From Stenopsyche tienmushanensis (lineage: Eukaryota; Arthropoda; Insecta; Trichoptera; Stenopsychidae), in contig WACJ01000530.1 of the NCBI GenBank assembly GCA_008973525.1, positions 558,001 to 622,000 of the forward strand: a stretch of 64,000 bases of DNA, written 5' to 3'. How positions within the stretch are numbered: position 1 is the first letter of the stretch; the number at the start of each line of letters is the position of its first letter. This document shows positions 36,672 to 46,556 of the stretch, in pieces. The notes beneath the pieces are model-generated. The model was not told the origin of the DNA, ran no database searches, and saw only the letters and a program-made list of their open reading frames with translations. Made by a program: the position numbers and the translations under genes.

Positions 36672-36775
36672 AGAGAGAGATCTAACTGCAGGAAGGACGT
36701 CATCCCGCAACGAAGGCTAACCGATGACCCCCGCCTTATACGCGTCAATTCCTAACCGGCAACGGTGCATGAACA
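36672..36775 (-). repeat. Gypsy-type LTR fragment
   Basis: Minus-strand GGTTAGCCTTCGTTGCGGGA, then TGACGTCC and CAGTTAGATCTCTC. Truncated at the CATGCACCG block. Confidence 0.6.
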
Positions 36776-36884
36776 AAAATACATTGATATCGTTCAGACA
36801 AATAACGGTTCAAATTTCAAGGATTGTAAACGACTATAAAATATCAATATTATAGTGTAATATTATAGCTATATATTGTCCGCG

Positions 36885-36985
36885 AGGATACGCCCATTCT
36901 CAACTTAAACTTGCACTTAAAGAAAAGGCCACAAGGTTTATGTCCAACCGGTCCGCTTTTTAGACCGCCACGCCTGGATATGTTA
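36885..36985 (-). repeat. Hairpin element copy 4
   Basis: CGGTCCGCTTTTTAGACCG at 36949-36967, preceded by TCCGCGAGGATACGCCCATT and GGCCACAAGGTTTATGTCC. The extended flank is mirrored at 57600-57705, giving an element of about 110 bp. Confidence 0.7.
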
Positions 36986-37959
36986 ACAAAACATTGTCAC
37001 TTCGACACAGAAAAATGTCATATGGTGTATTAAATAAAGAAAGGTGAAAATATTAAATTCAAATCTTATATTTAATCGCAAGTTTAAGTCTAAATTTTAA
37101 AGCTTTTTTGGGAGAAATCTATTAGATTAAAATGTGGTTCTCGGTATTGACGGCGTTTAAGGTTTATGAGTAAAATATTGAAGCGGATTTCTATGGTCTA
37201 GACATTAATTTGAGACCTTAAATTGAAGAACTTGTGGCGAAATTTATTTCATGCGAAATTAATTCGCATTAACGTCTAATGGAAAATATTTATCTACCCA
37301 ACGAAAGAGAGGAAAATATCGCTCGTCGTTTTCCATGAAAATTTTGATTTGATTCGATTATTACGCCCGTGTTGTTTACTCATTGGAAACCAAATTTGTA
37401 CAAATTATGATACTGTGGGTGTTTTTATATGCCCTGGGGGTCTTTGTGTGTATGCTTCTTATATATTTTGAACATCTTTGCTGCTCGTTTTGGGCGCTAA
37501 ATGAGTTATGATGTCTATAAAGCATTATGTCATGTATGCGACGTCAGGACAAATTATATTTATTTTGAGCTTTGGGGCTATTTGGCATTAAGCTATTTTA
37601 TGCGAGGCATTATGAATGAATACTGGGTGTGAACTGGTCGCGAACACAATTTTAGTTTTGTGTTCTAAGACATTCGAGGGCAGGGCTACTGCATATGCGC
37701 TGCAATACTTAAATATTGATTCTTATTGATCAACATTGAATTTTTTTTTGAAAAAGCATAACTAATCACAACCATTATTAAACAAGGATTATTTTAGAAA
37801 GAATTTTTGACGACCGAATGGGTCCAGAGACCCGGAATTTAAATTTCATTAAGGTCCTCTCAAATCCCAAATCCACAATCAAAAACTTGTGTTTTTTATT
37901 TTGGTCCGTATTAACCTTTAATTTTGACACCTCTGATCTAAACAAGTACGTGTCAGTGG

Positions 37960-38035
37960 TGCGTATCCTGGGAACTCGTGAGCGCCTATACGCTTCAATG
38001 GTGTCAGAATCGGCGACTCGTAAATGCTGAGCCGT
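37960..38035 (+). repeat. LTR 3' end with primer-binding site and leader scrap
   Basis: GAGCGCCTATACGCTTCAA is followed by TGGTGTCAGAATCGGCGACT. The leader matches that at 23060-23090. Confidence 0.5.
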
Positions 38036-38039
38036 TCTG

Positions 38040-41000
38040 GATGGGAGGCGTCGTTTAACGCTTTGCGGCGTGTCGAACGTAAGTCTTACGATCGTTCTAA
38101 CTGCATCTGGTGACAAAACTTGCTCGGCTAAAACTCTCGTGCCGGATTAGTCTATTGTATACCGCCTTCGGGGACACAAAAAAACAAGACAAAAAAACAA
38201 ACCATTTTCAAAACATTGCTCAAAGACTCTCAAACTTTCCCGAATAAGATAAATTAATTTTGGTGAATCATTCGATTTTTGCGATGCACAAACTATAATA
38301 CATATTATAAACATCGCTCACTATCACGTATTCGACAATTTCGCCAAAATAAAATAAAATCACATAAAATAATGTATTTTGTCAACAGAATAGTTATTTT
38401 TAATAGAAGATTTTTAAATTGAAAAATGTGGAACCATCGTATTATGCACGTATATTATCCCTCTTATGAACAATAGGATCGGTGCTATTTGTTGTAGTCT
38501 TTTTATCAAGCATTTTACGATCCATTGACAAAATCTTAAAAGCATCGTAAATTTAGCAGCTGGTCTCTTTGTTTAGACTTTCTTTTCTAGTTTCGCCGAA
38601 GATCGCCGTTACAATGACTCAAGCAAGCAGAGCAATTTCGTTATCTATAAATACTCATTTTTGTCATTTATGAGCTTCTAAAATTTTTGCATATATATAT
38701 ATATATGATACTCTAAACTGTGAATATGCTTGTTTGTCGGCAAAATAATACATTTACTAATTTTTCAATCTTCAAGAAATGAAGAGCCACTTCGCTCTCG
38801 CCTTTCGTTGAGTTCAATTGTGTATAAAATTTTTGTTTTGTATTTGGATTATTTCGCATTCCGCTATTAGTAACTATCAAAGTGATTTTGTTGATCGTAA
38901 AGTTTGGATAATGCCTGGACCGAGCTCGTGTTTGAATGTTGACAGTGATAAATAAGTAAGATAATTTATTGATTGTACCAATTATTTATTACAATTACAT
39001 TTCGGTTATGATGTAACTGTAAATATATTTTTTAAAAATAGATGGCTTCTTCTGATGATGAATATGCTCTTCATTCTGATGTTGAGTCTGATGATTACTC
39101 CAGTGAAGATTCAATAACAAATAATAATGGAGTTGAAACAACAAACATAGATTCACCAGGTGATGAGTCTAATGATGATCAAAATAATCCTGCTTCACAA
39201 GGAAATGATAATTGGACAAAGAGCCATAAAACAATACCAGATTTTGGTTTTGATTCTGCATCTTCAGGAATTAAAAAAGACATTGGAGATACACCTATAG
39301 AATTTTTTAGAAGTGTTTGGACTGAGGAAGTTAAAAAATTGTTGATAAAATGTACGAATGCTTATGGAAAAAAGTTGTCGAAAAACAATTTACTAAAAAC
39401 AAGACGCGGCATGGTGACCAAATTCAATGAAATAAATGATATGGAATTGGATAAATTTTTGGGGCTATGTCTGCTCGGTGGGCAAATAGGTTTTCCAACA
39501 TTAAGAAAAATGTTTTCACGAGCTCCATTGTATTATCATCCAATATTTTCTTATATAATGTCGGGTAGAAGATTCGAAAAAATATTGAGATGTTTGAACT
39601 GTACATTAAACAATAATGACAGGATGTCAAAAATAAGCCCACTTATTGACATCGTTGTTTCGAATTTTCAAAATATATATTCTCCGTCGGAAGAAATTTC
39701 TTTAGATGAATCTCTTCTTCTTCATCGAGGGCGACTGTGGTTACGGCAATACATGAAAGGGAAGAAAGCTAAATATGGTATCAAATTTTATAAACTGTGT
39801 TCCCCAAATGGATACATCCATAATTTAGAAATCTATAGAGGAAGGTTGTTTGATGAACCTAGAGGAACCAAAATTGATGCCACCGTACTAAAATTGATGA
39901 ATCCATTTCTCCACAAAGGTCATCATGTTTTTATGGATAATTTTTATAATAATATATCATTATCCACTAAATTATTAGAAAAAAGGACGCATACAACAGG
40001 AACATTACGTGCAAATAGAAGAGGAAATCCAGCAGAAATAACAAAGAAGAAAATTAAGAAGGGAGAACACATATGGTTAAGGAAAAATAATATATATATT
40101 TCAAAATGGCACGATACTAGAGACGTTTTAAGCATAACAACCAAACATCACCCGCAACTTATCGAAAAAACGAATAGATATGGAGTCGTAAAAATAAAGC
40201 CCATTGAAGTTGTGGAATACAACAAATTTATGGGTGGTGTTGATAGGTCAGATCAACTCATATCATATTATTCTTGCCCCCGAAAAACAATTCGGTGGTA
40301 TAAAAAAATAATATTCCATCTGTTAGACATGTCAGTATTTAATGCGTGGATTTTATACCGCATTAAAATGGAAAAGGCGATAAGTTTTCTACAATTTAGA
40401 GACAATTTAATAGAATCCTTATTAGGTATTGCTTATATAACAGATGGGAGAGAGTTGGTAACTATCACACCTACTCCAATAATAGGCAATACTAGTCATA
40501 TTTTGGAAAAAATTCCTTTTCCAAAATATTATAAAAAAAAAACTTATTATTTGAACTGCAGGTGGTGTTTGAAAAATAATAAACGTGTCTACACTACATG
40601 GAGATGCCAAACTTGCGATAAAAATCCTCCTCTATGTAGTGGAAATTGTTTTATTTATTTTCATAAATAATTTTTTTAATAAATTCTAATTTTTTGGATT
40701 TTTTTTTGTAAATTTATAAAATTATTTTGCAATCTTATGACCTATATTATTATTTTTTATAGCTTTGTAAACCCTTTTTATGTAATTTTAAAAGTGTGCA
40801 CTTTGTGTAATTTTCGCAAGTTTATAAACCACAGAATCACCCCATATATATCCACATACGAAAATTAAATATAATACAATAAAAATAGAATACGATCCTT
40901 GGCAAAAATAAAAATGTTGAGAACAATTGTTCGACTCCCATAAATATAATACAATAACAGGAGACGGGATAACCGACCCTTCATTGGGTGTTCTAGCGAT

Positions 41001-41157
41001 GGTTTTGTTACTCTTTGAATAATGTCGTCAATTGGATTTACGAAACAAGGTAATCAGAATCTGATTGTACGCGAAAGTGTTAAAGACTGCAAGACTTGCA
41101 GCCAGCCCTGGAACGACAATGTAAATGGTGCGTCGGCTTCATCGGGCTTGATGCACG
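38040..41157 (+). mobile_element. piggyBac-family element, copy 1 (left end uncertain)
   Basis: Homologous along most of its length to the piggyBac copy at 48333-51084 (opposite strand). The right side stops exactly at a TTAA (41158-41161) followed by the LTR family, consistent with piggyBac insertion at TTAA. The CCCCCCTGCCTC terminus of copy 2 is not found here, so the ends have diverged or been lost. It carries an open transposase gene plus about 1 kb of upstream sequence missing from copy 2. Confidence 0.7.
39042..40670 (+). CDS. piggyBac-type transposase (DDE_Tnp_1_7), intact open frame
   Basis: 542 residues. The N-terminus is acidic (SSDDEYALHSDVESDDYSSE), as usual for piggyBac transposases. 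The catalytic core has the three aspartates in family context: ISLDESLLLHRGR (D222), HVFMDNFYNN (D299) and MGGVDRSDQL (D401). A C-terminal cysteine-rich zinc domain (CRWCLKN..WRCQTC..CSGNCF..H) ends the protein. In this family the enzyme excises and inserts DNA at TTAA sites without leaving a footprint. The start ATG directly follows TTTTTAAAAATAG, so a 5' UTR intron acceptor is possible. There is no stop or frameshift. It lies in a synaptotagmin intron on the same strand. It could be active or recently active. Confidence 0.93.
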   Translation: MASSDDEYALHSDVESDDYSSEDSITNNNGVETTNIDSPGDESNDDQNNPASQGNDNWTKSHKTIPDFGFDSASSGIKKDIGDTPIEFFRSVWTEEVKKLLIKCTNAYGKKLSKNNLLKTRRGMVTKFNEINDMELDKFLGLCLLGGQIGFPTLRKMFSRAPLYYHPIFSYIMSGRRFEKILRCLNCTLNNNDRMSKISPLIDIVVSNFQNIYSPSEEISLDESLLLHRGRLWLRQYMKGKKAKYGIKFYKLCSPNGYIHNLEIYRGRLFDEPRGTKIDATVLKLMNPFLHKGHHVFMDNFYNNISLSTKLLEKRTHTTGTLRANRRGNPAEITKKKIKKGEHIWLRKNNIYISKWHDTRDVLSITTKHHPQLIEKTNRYGVVKIKPIEVVEYNKFMGGVDRSDQLISYYSCPRKTIRWYKKIIFHLLDMSVFNAWILYRIKMEKAISFLQFRDNLIESLLGIAYITDGRELVTITPTPIIGNTSHILEKIPFPKYYKKKTYYLNCRWCLKNNKRVYTTWRCQTCDKNPPLCSGNCFIYFHK

Positions 41158-41266
41158 TTAAATTGACATATTGCGCCTAGAAAGAGACGGAAGATGTCGC
41201 CGTTAATCTGTATTGATCAACAGCGCTATTGCATGGGAATGATAATTCCCCGATGCTATACTACAT
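41158..41266 (-). repeat. Gypsy-type LTR 5' part, cut at TTAA
   Basis: Read on the minus strand it begins near GTAGTATAGCATCGGGGAAT and passes through GGCGACATCTTCCGTCTC. It ends GTCAATTTAA, where piggyBac copy 1 abuts. The other half of this LTR was not found on the far side. Confidence 0.65.
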
Positions 41267-41871
41267 TTGGTTGTCTGTATGATCATCACAAAAGCGGCAA
41301 TATATCTATCATTCAGATTGTTTAAGAATTATGATTTTATGGACGTAATGTATATAAAACTTTTCAAGAATTTCTCTTATAACACCGCAGTTGTAAAAAC
41401 TGAAACGTAACTACAACAATAAATCTATTCCATATTATTCTTATAAACTTTTTGAGCCCCGCTCTTAATGCTTGAACGAATATTTTTGAGCCTTTTTAAT
41501 TAAAAATGAATTATTTATCATTTATAGAGATGCCTTTTTAAATTGAAAAACATTATGTTCGGAAGACGATTTAAATCAAATATTTATCTACTTAATTTTT
41601 CAGACGTTCCTGAAACAGCAACGATTCCGTCTCGCAGAAATATTATATTTACGCAACATTCGGCAATCTTAGCATTTCAAATGTTTCTTATTTATTCTCC
41701 GAGATGGGGAAAAACAAATTAAATATAAAATAAATTAAGCCCATAAACTTTTTTCTTGTTTTCTTTGTATTTTATCTTTTTAAATGCAACGAGCTTTGTA
41801 GACGCATTGAGTCTTAATTATAATGAAGTGTAGGGCAACTTGGGGGAATGGAGGTGCTTTATTAATCACAT

Positions 41872-42062
41872 TAGGAGATCTGGTCGCGGGAAGGACGTCT
41901 TCCCGTAGCCAAGGCTATCCGATGACTCCGCCACAGAAGATGGCGCTGTTAAATTGACACATTGCGCCTAAAGAGGGACGGAAGATGTTGCCGTTATATT
42001 GGCGAATTAAATCTGCACAGATGAACAGCGCCACCGCACGGGGATGATATTCCGCCCATGCT
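41872..42062 (-). repeat. Gypsy-type LTR 5' half
   Basis: The minus strand starts TGTAGCATGGGCGGAATATC and contains CCCCGTGCGGTGGCGCTGTT, CAATTTAACAGCGCCATC and AAGACGTCCTTCCCGCGACC. This copy best shows the LTR 5' end. It lies about 400 bp before the synaptotagmin exon at 42471. Confidence 0.7.
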
Positions 42063-42470
42063 ACAATATATTAATAAGTCAAATTTATTTTTAACCAATC
42101 AAAAGGTTAAAATACAAGATGTAATCAGATTCCCCACCAAATCCCCATTGGTCTTCAATGAAAAACGTTTAATTTGTCTAACTCCATTAATTCCGACATA
42201 TTCCCATAAAATAATATTTATTCATCCCTTTAATGCTAAACCTATATTCGCCACTTAAATGGTATTATATAATTCGTCCTTTTACAAACATCAAATATTT
42301 ATTTTGGACGTCAAATCCCATTTGAAATGACAGGTCAAAATCGCTTACGCTCATGAAATATTACATTTGGAAAGTTTTTGCCGCTATGATTAATGTTGGA
42401 ATACTTCTTGTGCTGGGAAATGCTGAAAATTATTCGTGCATTTAAATAATACCATCCATTACATTTGCAG

Positions 42471-42642
42471 ATCCTTACGTTAAGGTCTACCTGATATGCC
42501 AAGGAAAACGGATCAAGAAAAAGAAGACCACCGTGAAGAAAAACACCCTATGTCCTGTCTACAACGAGGCGCTTGTCTTTGACGTACCTGCTGGAAATGT
42601 GGAAGACGTCAGCTTACTGGTTAAGGTCATCGATTATGATAG
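42471..42642 (+). CDS. Synaptotagmin, middle C2B exon
   Basis: Continues the split codon to give [14 protein letters not shown], the polybasic strand [12 protein letters not shown], then [20 protein letters not shown] and VKVIDYDR. The Asp of DPYVK and the two Asp of IDYD are calcium-ligand positions. The Lys-rich strand is the usual site for phosphoinositide, SNARE or AP-2 contacts in this family. The acceptor is TTTGCAG (ending 42470) and the donor is GTGAGT (from 42643). It is separated from the previous exon by a 20,757-bp intron packed with transposon remains, including an intact piggyBac gene. Reading frame and phase match both neighbours. Confidence 0.93.
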
Positions 42643-42804
42643 GTGAGTAGTCAACTCTTTATTAGATTTAATGCGGCTTCATTTTGGCGCACCATATGCT
42701 GACCTCAACGTTTAGCTTGCACCGAAGAACCATAGACTACATATAGATGTCAATAATTATACGTACATGTCTTTATGCGTCGAAATGTAAGTTTCAACTC
42801 GACT

Positions 42805-42895
42805 CGACGGAGAATCGCCGGATAACCTTGACTGCGGGAAGACGTCCTTCACGTAAGCTCATAGCTTCAACTTCACTTTCCGTTAATAAAAAAAA
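42805..42895 (+). repeat. Gypsy-type LTR fragment
   Basis: AGAATCGCCGGATAACCTTG, CTGCGGGAAGACGTCC and AATAAAAAAA. Short central remnant. Confidence 0.5.
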
Positions 42896-43085
42896 TAATA
42901 GTCGAGATCGAAAATCTCATAATTTTTATTACATTCCGGTTCCTTTATTAAAGCAGATTATTCTTGATATAAGGATTAATAATATAAAGAATAATTATAG
43001 CAACAAAATTTAATTTACATTTTCAAAAAAATATTTTTAAACGTTCATATTATTCAAAAATTTGTGTTTTTTATATTTTAAAAAA

Positions 43086-43343
43086 TTACAATGGTATTGG
43101 CGCCGGGATTCCCCATGGGATTTCACCGCAATGGCAATCACAATCCCTCTTAGTATGAATTTTTGCTGGAGGTACAACTCCATCTACAAGTTCTTCCTGA
43201 AACAATTATAGTCAAATTATTATAAATTCAATTTCAAATTGTTCTTATTAAATTTGTAAATTTACCAAATTTTGTGCAAAGACACCCGATGAACAAAGAA
43301 TGAACAATGCAAAGATGGAAAGAAGCATTTTCAAGGGATTCAT
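43086..43343 (-). CDS. Secreted Cys/Pro peptide precursor 1 (CxC subfamily)
   Basis: Two exons, 43343-43266 and 43196-43086, joined across a 69-bp intron (donor GTAAAT, acceptor TTTCAG) at a codon boundary. They give a 62-residue precursor. Exon 1 is a signal peptide with a hydrophobic core (LLSIFALFILCSSGVFA) ending AQNL. Exon 2 begins with the propeptide EELVDGVVPPAKIHTKR and ends with the mature peptide DCDCHCGEIPWGIPAPIPL after the Lys-Arg cleavage site. The mature part has three Cys in CxCxC order and a Pro-rich end. It shares exon layout and wording with precursor 2 at 45238. A TATA-like box homologous to that of precursor 2 is at 43905-43912, but an LTR (43462-43771) lies between it and the ATG. 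Function is not known; secretion is clear, and an antimicrobial or venom-type role is inference. Confidence 0.8.
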
Positions 43344-43425
43344 AATGTCTGCAATTATAAAGCAATCACAATTAAACAATGAAATTTGGATATTTCCAAC
43401 TTCTATAAAAAAAAATCTCTTGCGC

Positions 43426-43461
43426 TAGTGGCACGTGAGTCCCCGCTATCACGTGCCACTA
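43426..43461. repeat. Perfect 13-bp inverted repeat with E-box
   Basis: TAGTGGCACGTGA (43426-43438) and its complement TCACGTGCCACTA (43449-43461), separated by 10 nt. Both arms contain CACGTG. It lies 83 bp upstream of the ATG of precursor 1, at the edge of the LTR insertion. Confidence 0.8.
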
Positions 43462-43771
43462 TTTATTTCACACAAGAGAGAGAGAGAGAGAGAGATCTGG
43501 CTGCAGGAAGGACAACCTCCCGTACTCAAGGTTAACCGACGACTCCCCCGACTCCCGACTCCCGCCTCCTGCGCGCGGCAACGGTTCACGCGCAAGAAAC
43601 GATCGATCGGTATGCAAGTGCAATGTCTCCGCAGGGCCACAAGAGATGGCGCTGTTAAAATAACACATTGCACCTGAAGAGAGACGGAAGATGTCGCTAT
43701 AAATCTGGCGAATTGAATCTGCTCAGATTAAAGCCGCTACTACGTAGGGATGGTAGATCGTCCACGCTACA
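43462..43771 (-). repeat. Gypsy-type LTR inserted in the 5' region of peptide precursor 1
   Basis: The minus strand begins TGTAGCGTGGACG at 43771, continues through GGCGCTGTT.., TTGCGCGTGAACCG and GTACGGGAGG, and ends near CTCTTGTGTGAAATAAATAG at 43462. A (GA)n run lies at 43475-43494. It separates the promoter-like region of precursor 1 from its start codon. Confidence 0.7.
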
Positions 43772-43904
43772 ATTCGAAAAAATCTATTTTGTATCACTTA
43801 ACATAAAAATAAAAACTCACCCAATATTTTTTCGGCAATATATTTTCCAAAAACACTCTTCAAAGCTTTGTGAAAAACTGATGCTTTTTAGGTTGAATGA
43901 ATTG

Positions 43905-43912
43905 CTTTTATA
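43905..43912 (-). promoter_or_regulatory. TATA box, peptide precursor 1
   Basis: TATAAAAG on the minus strand, followed by GCAATTCATTC and GCATCAGTTT. The same order (TATAAAAGCGATTCGTTC, then ACATCAGTTC) occurs at precursor 2, so the two promoters are homologous. Confidence 0.6.
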
Positions 43913-44129
43913 CTGTAAAATTTTAGATAAAAGAATCCCCCCTCTATTTATATCCTGCATAATTTTGTTATCTCATTTATTTGATTGTATTTTATCTGCA
44001 TATTGAATTAGGTTGTCGAATAAATTATGTCCACTTATTGAATTTACATATTTTATAATAAATGACTTGGAATATTTGGTATATTAAGGAATAAAAATGC
44101 AATTTTTGTTTATCTTAAGAATATAAAAG

Positions 44130-45045
44130 GGATTATTTGGGGAGCTCGTCATATTGTACGTTCAGCATCCTCCTTCTGCCTCATAGCGCACGTCATGCAT
44201 TTGCACTAGATATTCCATGCCCTAGCATCTATTAATATTGAAGGTACTATATTGCAAGGGGAGAGCGAGCTGATTCCCAGTTCCTCCCGTAGGATGTCTC
44301 TTTTGGTGATCCATGCTGGGCAGAAAAGTGCTTTCTGTCTACCCAGGTTCTCTGGTTCGGTATTAGCTTGTACGTCCAGCGACCTTTAGCGGAGTTGTCC
44401 CATCGGGACTACCACGCCGCTATGATGCTCTGCTTAGCGTGTCTTCGCCTTTCTGTATTGCCTGTCTCTTGTAAGCGAACAGGTCGATTGGTGGTATAGT
44501 AGTCAGTGCCAGAACGGCATCTTCCGTCCCTAGCGATATGCAGCAGCCACTCTGGTTGCGCTCCTTCTCTAGACTCTGGCCATGTTGAACCTGGTCCATT
44601 CAATTTGTAGTACCTCGGCTCATATTGGCGCACCGTACAACAGTACCGAGTTCACTACCTCGTTATAGAGTCGCCTCCTGTTTGTTTTTGGGCCACCAAT
44701 GTTGGGCATCAATCTGGCCAGATTCTCCACGATGCTGGTCGCCCTCGCTACCGCTTTTTCCAGAGTGTCCTTGCAGGTCGTTTACAGGAATTCCATGGAT
44801 TTGGCTATCATTAACGTTTGTCTACTGGCTTTTACACTGCCACATCATGCCTGTTTTACCGTGTCTACAACTTGGGTGATGGCATCGATTGTGGAGCGGC
44901 CTACACGGAAGCCGTACTTCGTACATAGCTTCCCCGACCTATCCAGCATGCACAGCGGTCTGTACGCCGATGGATCCGGAGGTCGCCTTTTCCATGATGC
45001 TGAGAAGATCCCTCCCGCTAGGCAGGTGTACGTTATAACCTAACA
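44130..45045 (-). mobile_element. R1-clade-like LINE fragment, family B copy 3
   Basis: Minus-strand match to the family at 12685-14900: the PGSTWPESREGAQPEWLLHI stretch (compare PGSTWSEFREGAQSDWLLYF) and C-terminal domain remnants toward 44140, with RT-box remains around 44930-45030. Rearranged and full of stops. Confidence 0.65.
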
Positions 45046-45237
45046 AATGTTGAGCGTCCCTATCAAAATACCCTATATTAGAAGCCCATTCTATTAGGTA
45101 GAACCTAACCCTATGATTTTTATTCAAATGATTTAACACTAAGGGATTAATAATTTTAAAAAAATATCTTGCAGCAAAAATATTTATTCAATATAAATCA
45201 TTGTATCAAATAACAATTCATATCCCTGTAAAACATA

Positions 45238-45622
45238 TTAAGCAGGAATAAGTATAGGACCTGTAGGCTTCTGGGGACTTGGATGACAATTGCATCTTTT
45301 TGTGTGTATATTTGAAGGTGATACGACTCCTTCTGAAATGTCCTGGAATTATATATAAATACTATTAAATATATATTAAATATTGAGTACAATCAACCCT
45401 TTTATAGCGTCCATTTCAATTGCGGCATCTTTTACGTAAAAAACGGATCTATGGCGTTTTGTTTCTATAGCGTGGTCCTTATCTCGACACTATAGAAGAA
45501 TTGACTGTATTTGAAATGCATCCAATTATAATAGAATATCTTACAAAATTTTGTGCAAAAACATTAAATGAACACATAAGAAGCAAATAAAAGATGAAAA
45601 TAAGTATTTTGAAGAGATTCAT
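45238..45622 (-). CDS. Secreted Cys/Pro peptide precursor 2 (CxC subfamily)
   Basis: Exons 45622-45545 and 45342-45238 give a 60-residue precursor. The signal peptide is MNLFKILIFIFYLLLMCSFN plus VFAQNF, with the intron at the same codon boundary as in precursor 1 (donor GTAAGA, acceptor TTCCAG). The propeptide ends SPSNIHTKR; the mature peptide is CNCHPSPQKPTGPILIPA, with one CxC pair and a Pro-rich tail. The 202-bp intron contains a 118-bp MITE, without which it would match its relatives in size. A TATA box (CTATAAAAG, 45729-45737) lies about 107 bp upstream of the ATG. IHTKR and the signal region are shared with precursor 1, while the mature peptides share only the CxC and Pro character. 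Role unknown; secreted. Confidence 0.82.
45390..45507. mobile_element. 118-bp MITE in the intron of peptide precursor 2
   Basis: Terminal inverted repeats begin CAATCAACCCTTTTATAG on one side and, on the other strand, CAGTCAATTCTTCTATAG. TA dinucleotides flank both ends (45388-45389 and 45508-45509), as for Tc1/mariner/pogo-type MITEs. One end of a second copy is at 26550-26590. Confidence 0.65.
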
Positions 45623-45728
45623 GTCGTCTACAATTATTTTAGAATACGACTCAAATATTTTTTCAAAGAACACTGCTTAAGGTTCAAGCTCAAAAGCAGA
45701 ACTGATGTCTTTCTTGGAGAACGAATCG

Positions 45729-45737
45729 CTTTTATAG
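45729..45737 (-). promoter_or_regulatory. TATA box, peptide precursor 2
   Basis: CTATAAAAG on the minus strand, with an ATCAGTT initiator-like match about 30 nt downstream. Confidence 0.65.
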
Positions 45738-46122
45738 CAACAAATCCAAGATTAGGTCAACAGAATCGTCTGTTGTTTGTGTCTCTTCATTTGGTCCACA
45801 ATGACAATTTAATTAAATGAAATTCGAAATTATTGTAAATCATTATTGAAAGTTTTTCTTTATTAGCACAACTTATTGTCATTGTCAAATGTATTTTCTT
45901 ATTTTTAAATGCTTACAGTAGTGCTAAATATTCGTGCAGTTTTCATGTCAGTTTTATAAGTGTAAAAAAAAAAACACATAATTGTAATCAATAATATATT
46001 ATCCATTTAAATCTATTATAATGATGAAAAATATTTATTAAAAATATACATTTATGAAGATATATAATACGAATAATTACATAATTTCAAATATTAAGGC
46101 ATCATATTATCTTTTTTTATTT

Positions 46123-46459
46123 TTATTTCCGTGACCCAGAATATGGCCAAGGGTTCGGTGTAGGATAGGAATATTCAGGATTAGGAGGAAAAAGAGGATA
46201 AATAATAGGAAGTTGAAATGGATCAGCAGGTGTATTACACATCAATCCCGTACAATAGTGCCTTTTGGTCCTTGCATTGATATTTTCAGCTTGTTCCTGC
46301 AAACTAAACCCGATATTCAATCACGAAAAATTATATTAATAGACCTCAAAACATTTATCATAAATTTAAATTTACCATATCGATTACAGACGCTTCGTTC
46401 ATCTGAAAGCTACAGAGAACAGCTCCCAAAATTATCCAAAACACGCCAAAAATCTTCAT
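46123..46459 (-). CDS. Secreted Pro-rich peptide precursor 3 (C-x4-C subfamily)
   Basis: Exons 46459-46376 and 46296-46123 (intron 79 bp, donor GTAAAT, acceptor TTTGCAG, at a codon boundary) encode 85 residues. Exon 1 is a signal peptide, MKIFGVFWIILGAVLC.., ending EASVIDM. Exon 2 starts with the propeptide EQAENINARTKR. The mature part after Lys-Arg is 45 residues: HYCTGLMC, then a Pro/Tyr-rich tail (LPIIYPLFPPNPEYSYPTP, NPWPYSGSRK). The two Cys are four apart, so a small disulfide loop is likely. TATA box at 46545-46556; the kB/GATA block is about 0.6-1.2 kb upstream. Signal and propeptide are nearly identical to precursors 5 and 6, the mature part is not. Pro-rich composition resembles insect antimicrobial peptides; this is inference. 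Confidence 0.85.
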
Positions 46460-46544
46460 TTTCAATATATCGATGTATGTAATGATACAAGAAACAGATG
46501 AATGTCTGTCGAATGTATGTAAAACTTGACAACTGAAGACACAC

Positions 46545-46556
46545 CGTATTTATAGT
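46545..46556 (-). promoter_or_regulatory. TATA box, peptide precursor 3
   Basis: CTATAAATACGG on the minus strand, shared nearly letter for letter with precursors 5 and 6, about 90 bp upstream of the ATG. Confidence 0.7.

Noticed and set aside
38040..38140. Exact left terminus of piggyBac copy 1
   Set aside because: A TTAA at 38055 and another at 37911 were considered, but neither is followed by the CCCCCCTGCCTC end, so no boundary is claimed.
43086..45622. Homology of the CxC peptides to apamin-type bee venom peptides
   Set aside because: The CNC start is reminiscent, but the second cysteine pair and the rest of the pattern are absent; similarity over two cysteines is not evidence of relationship.
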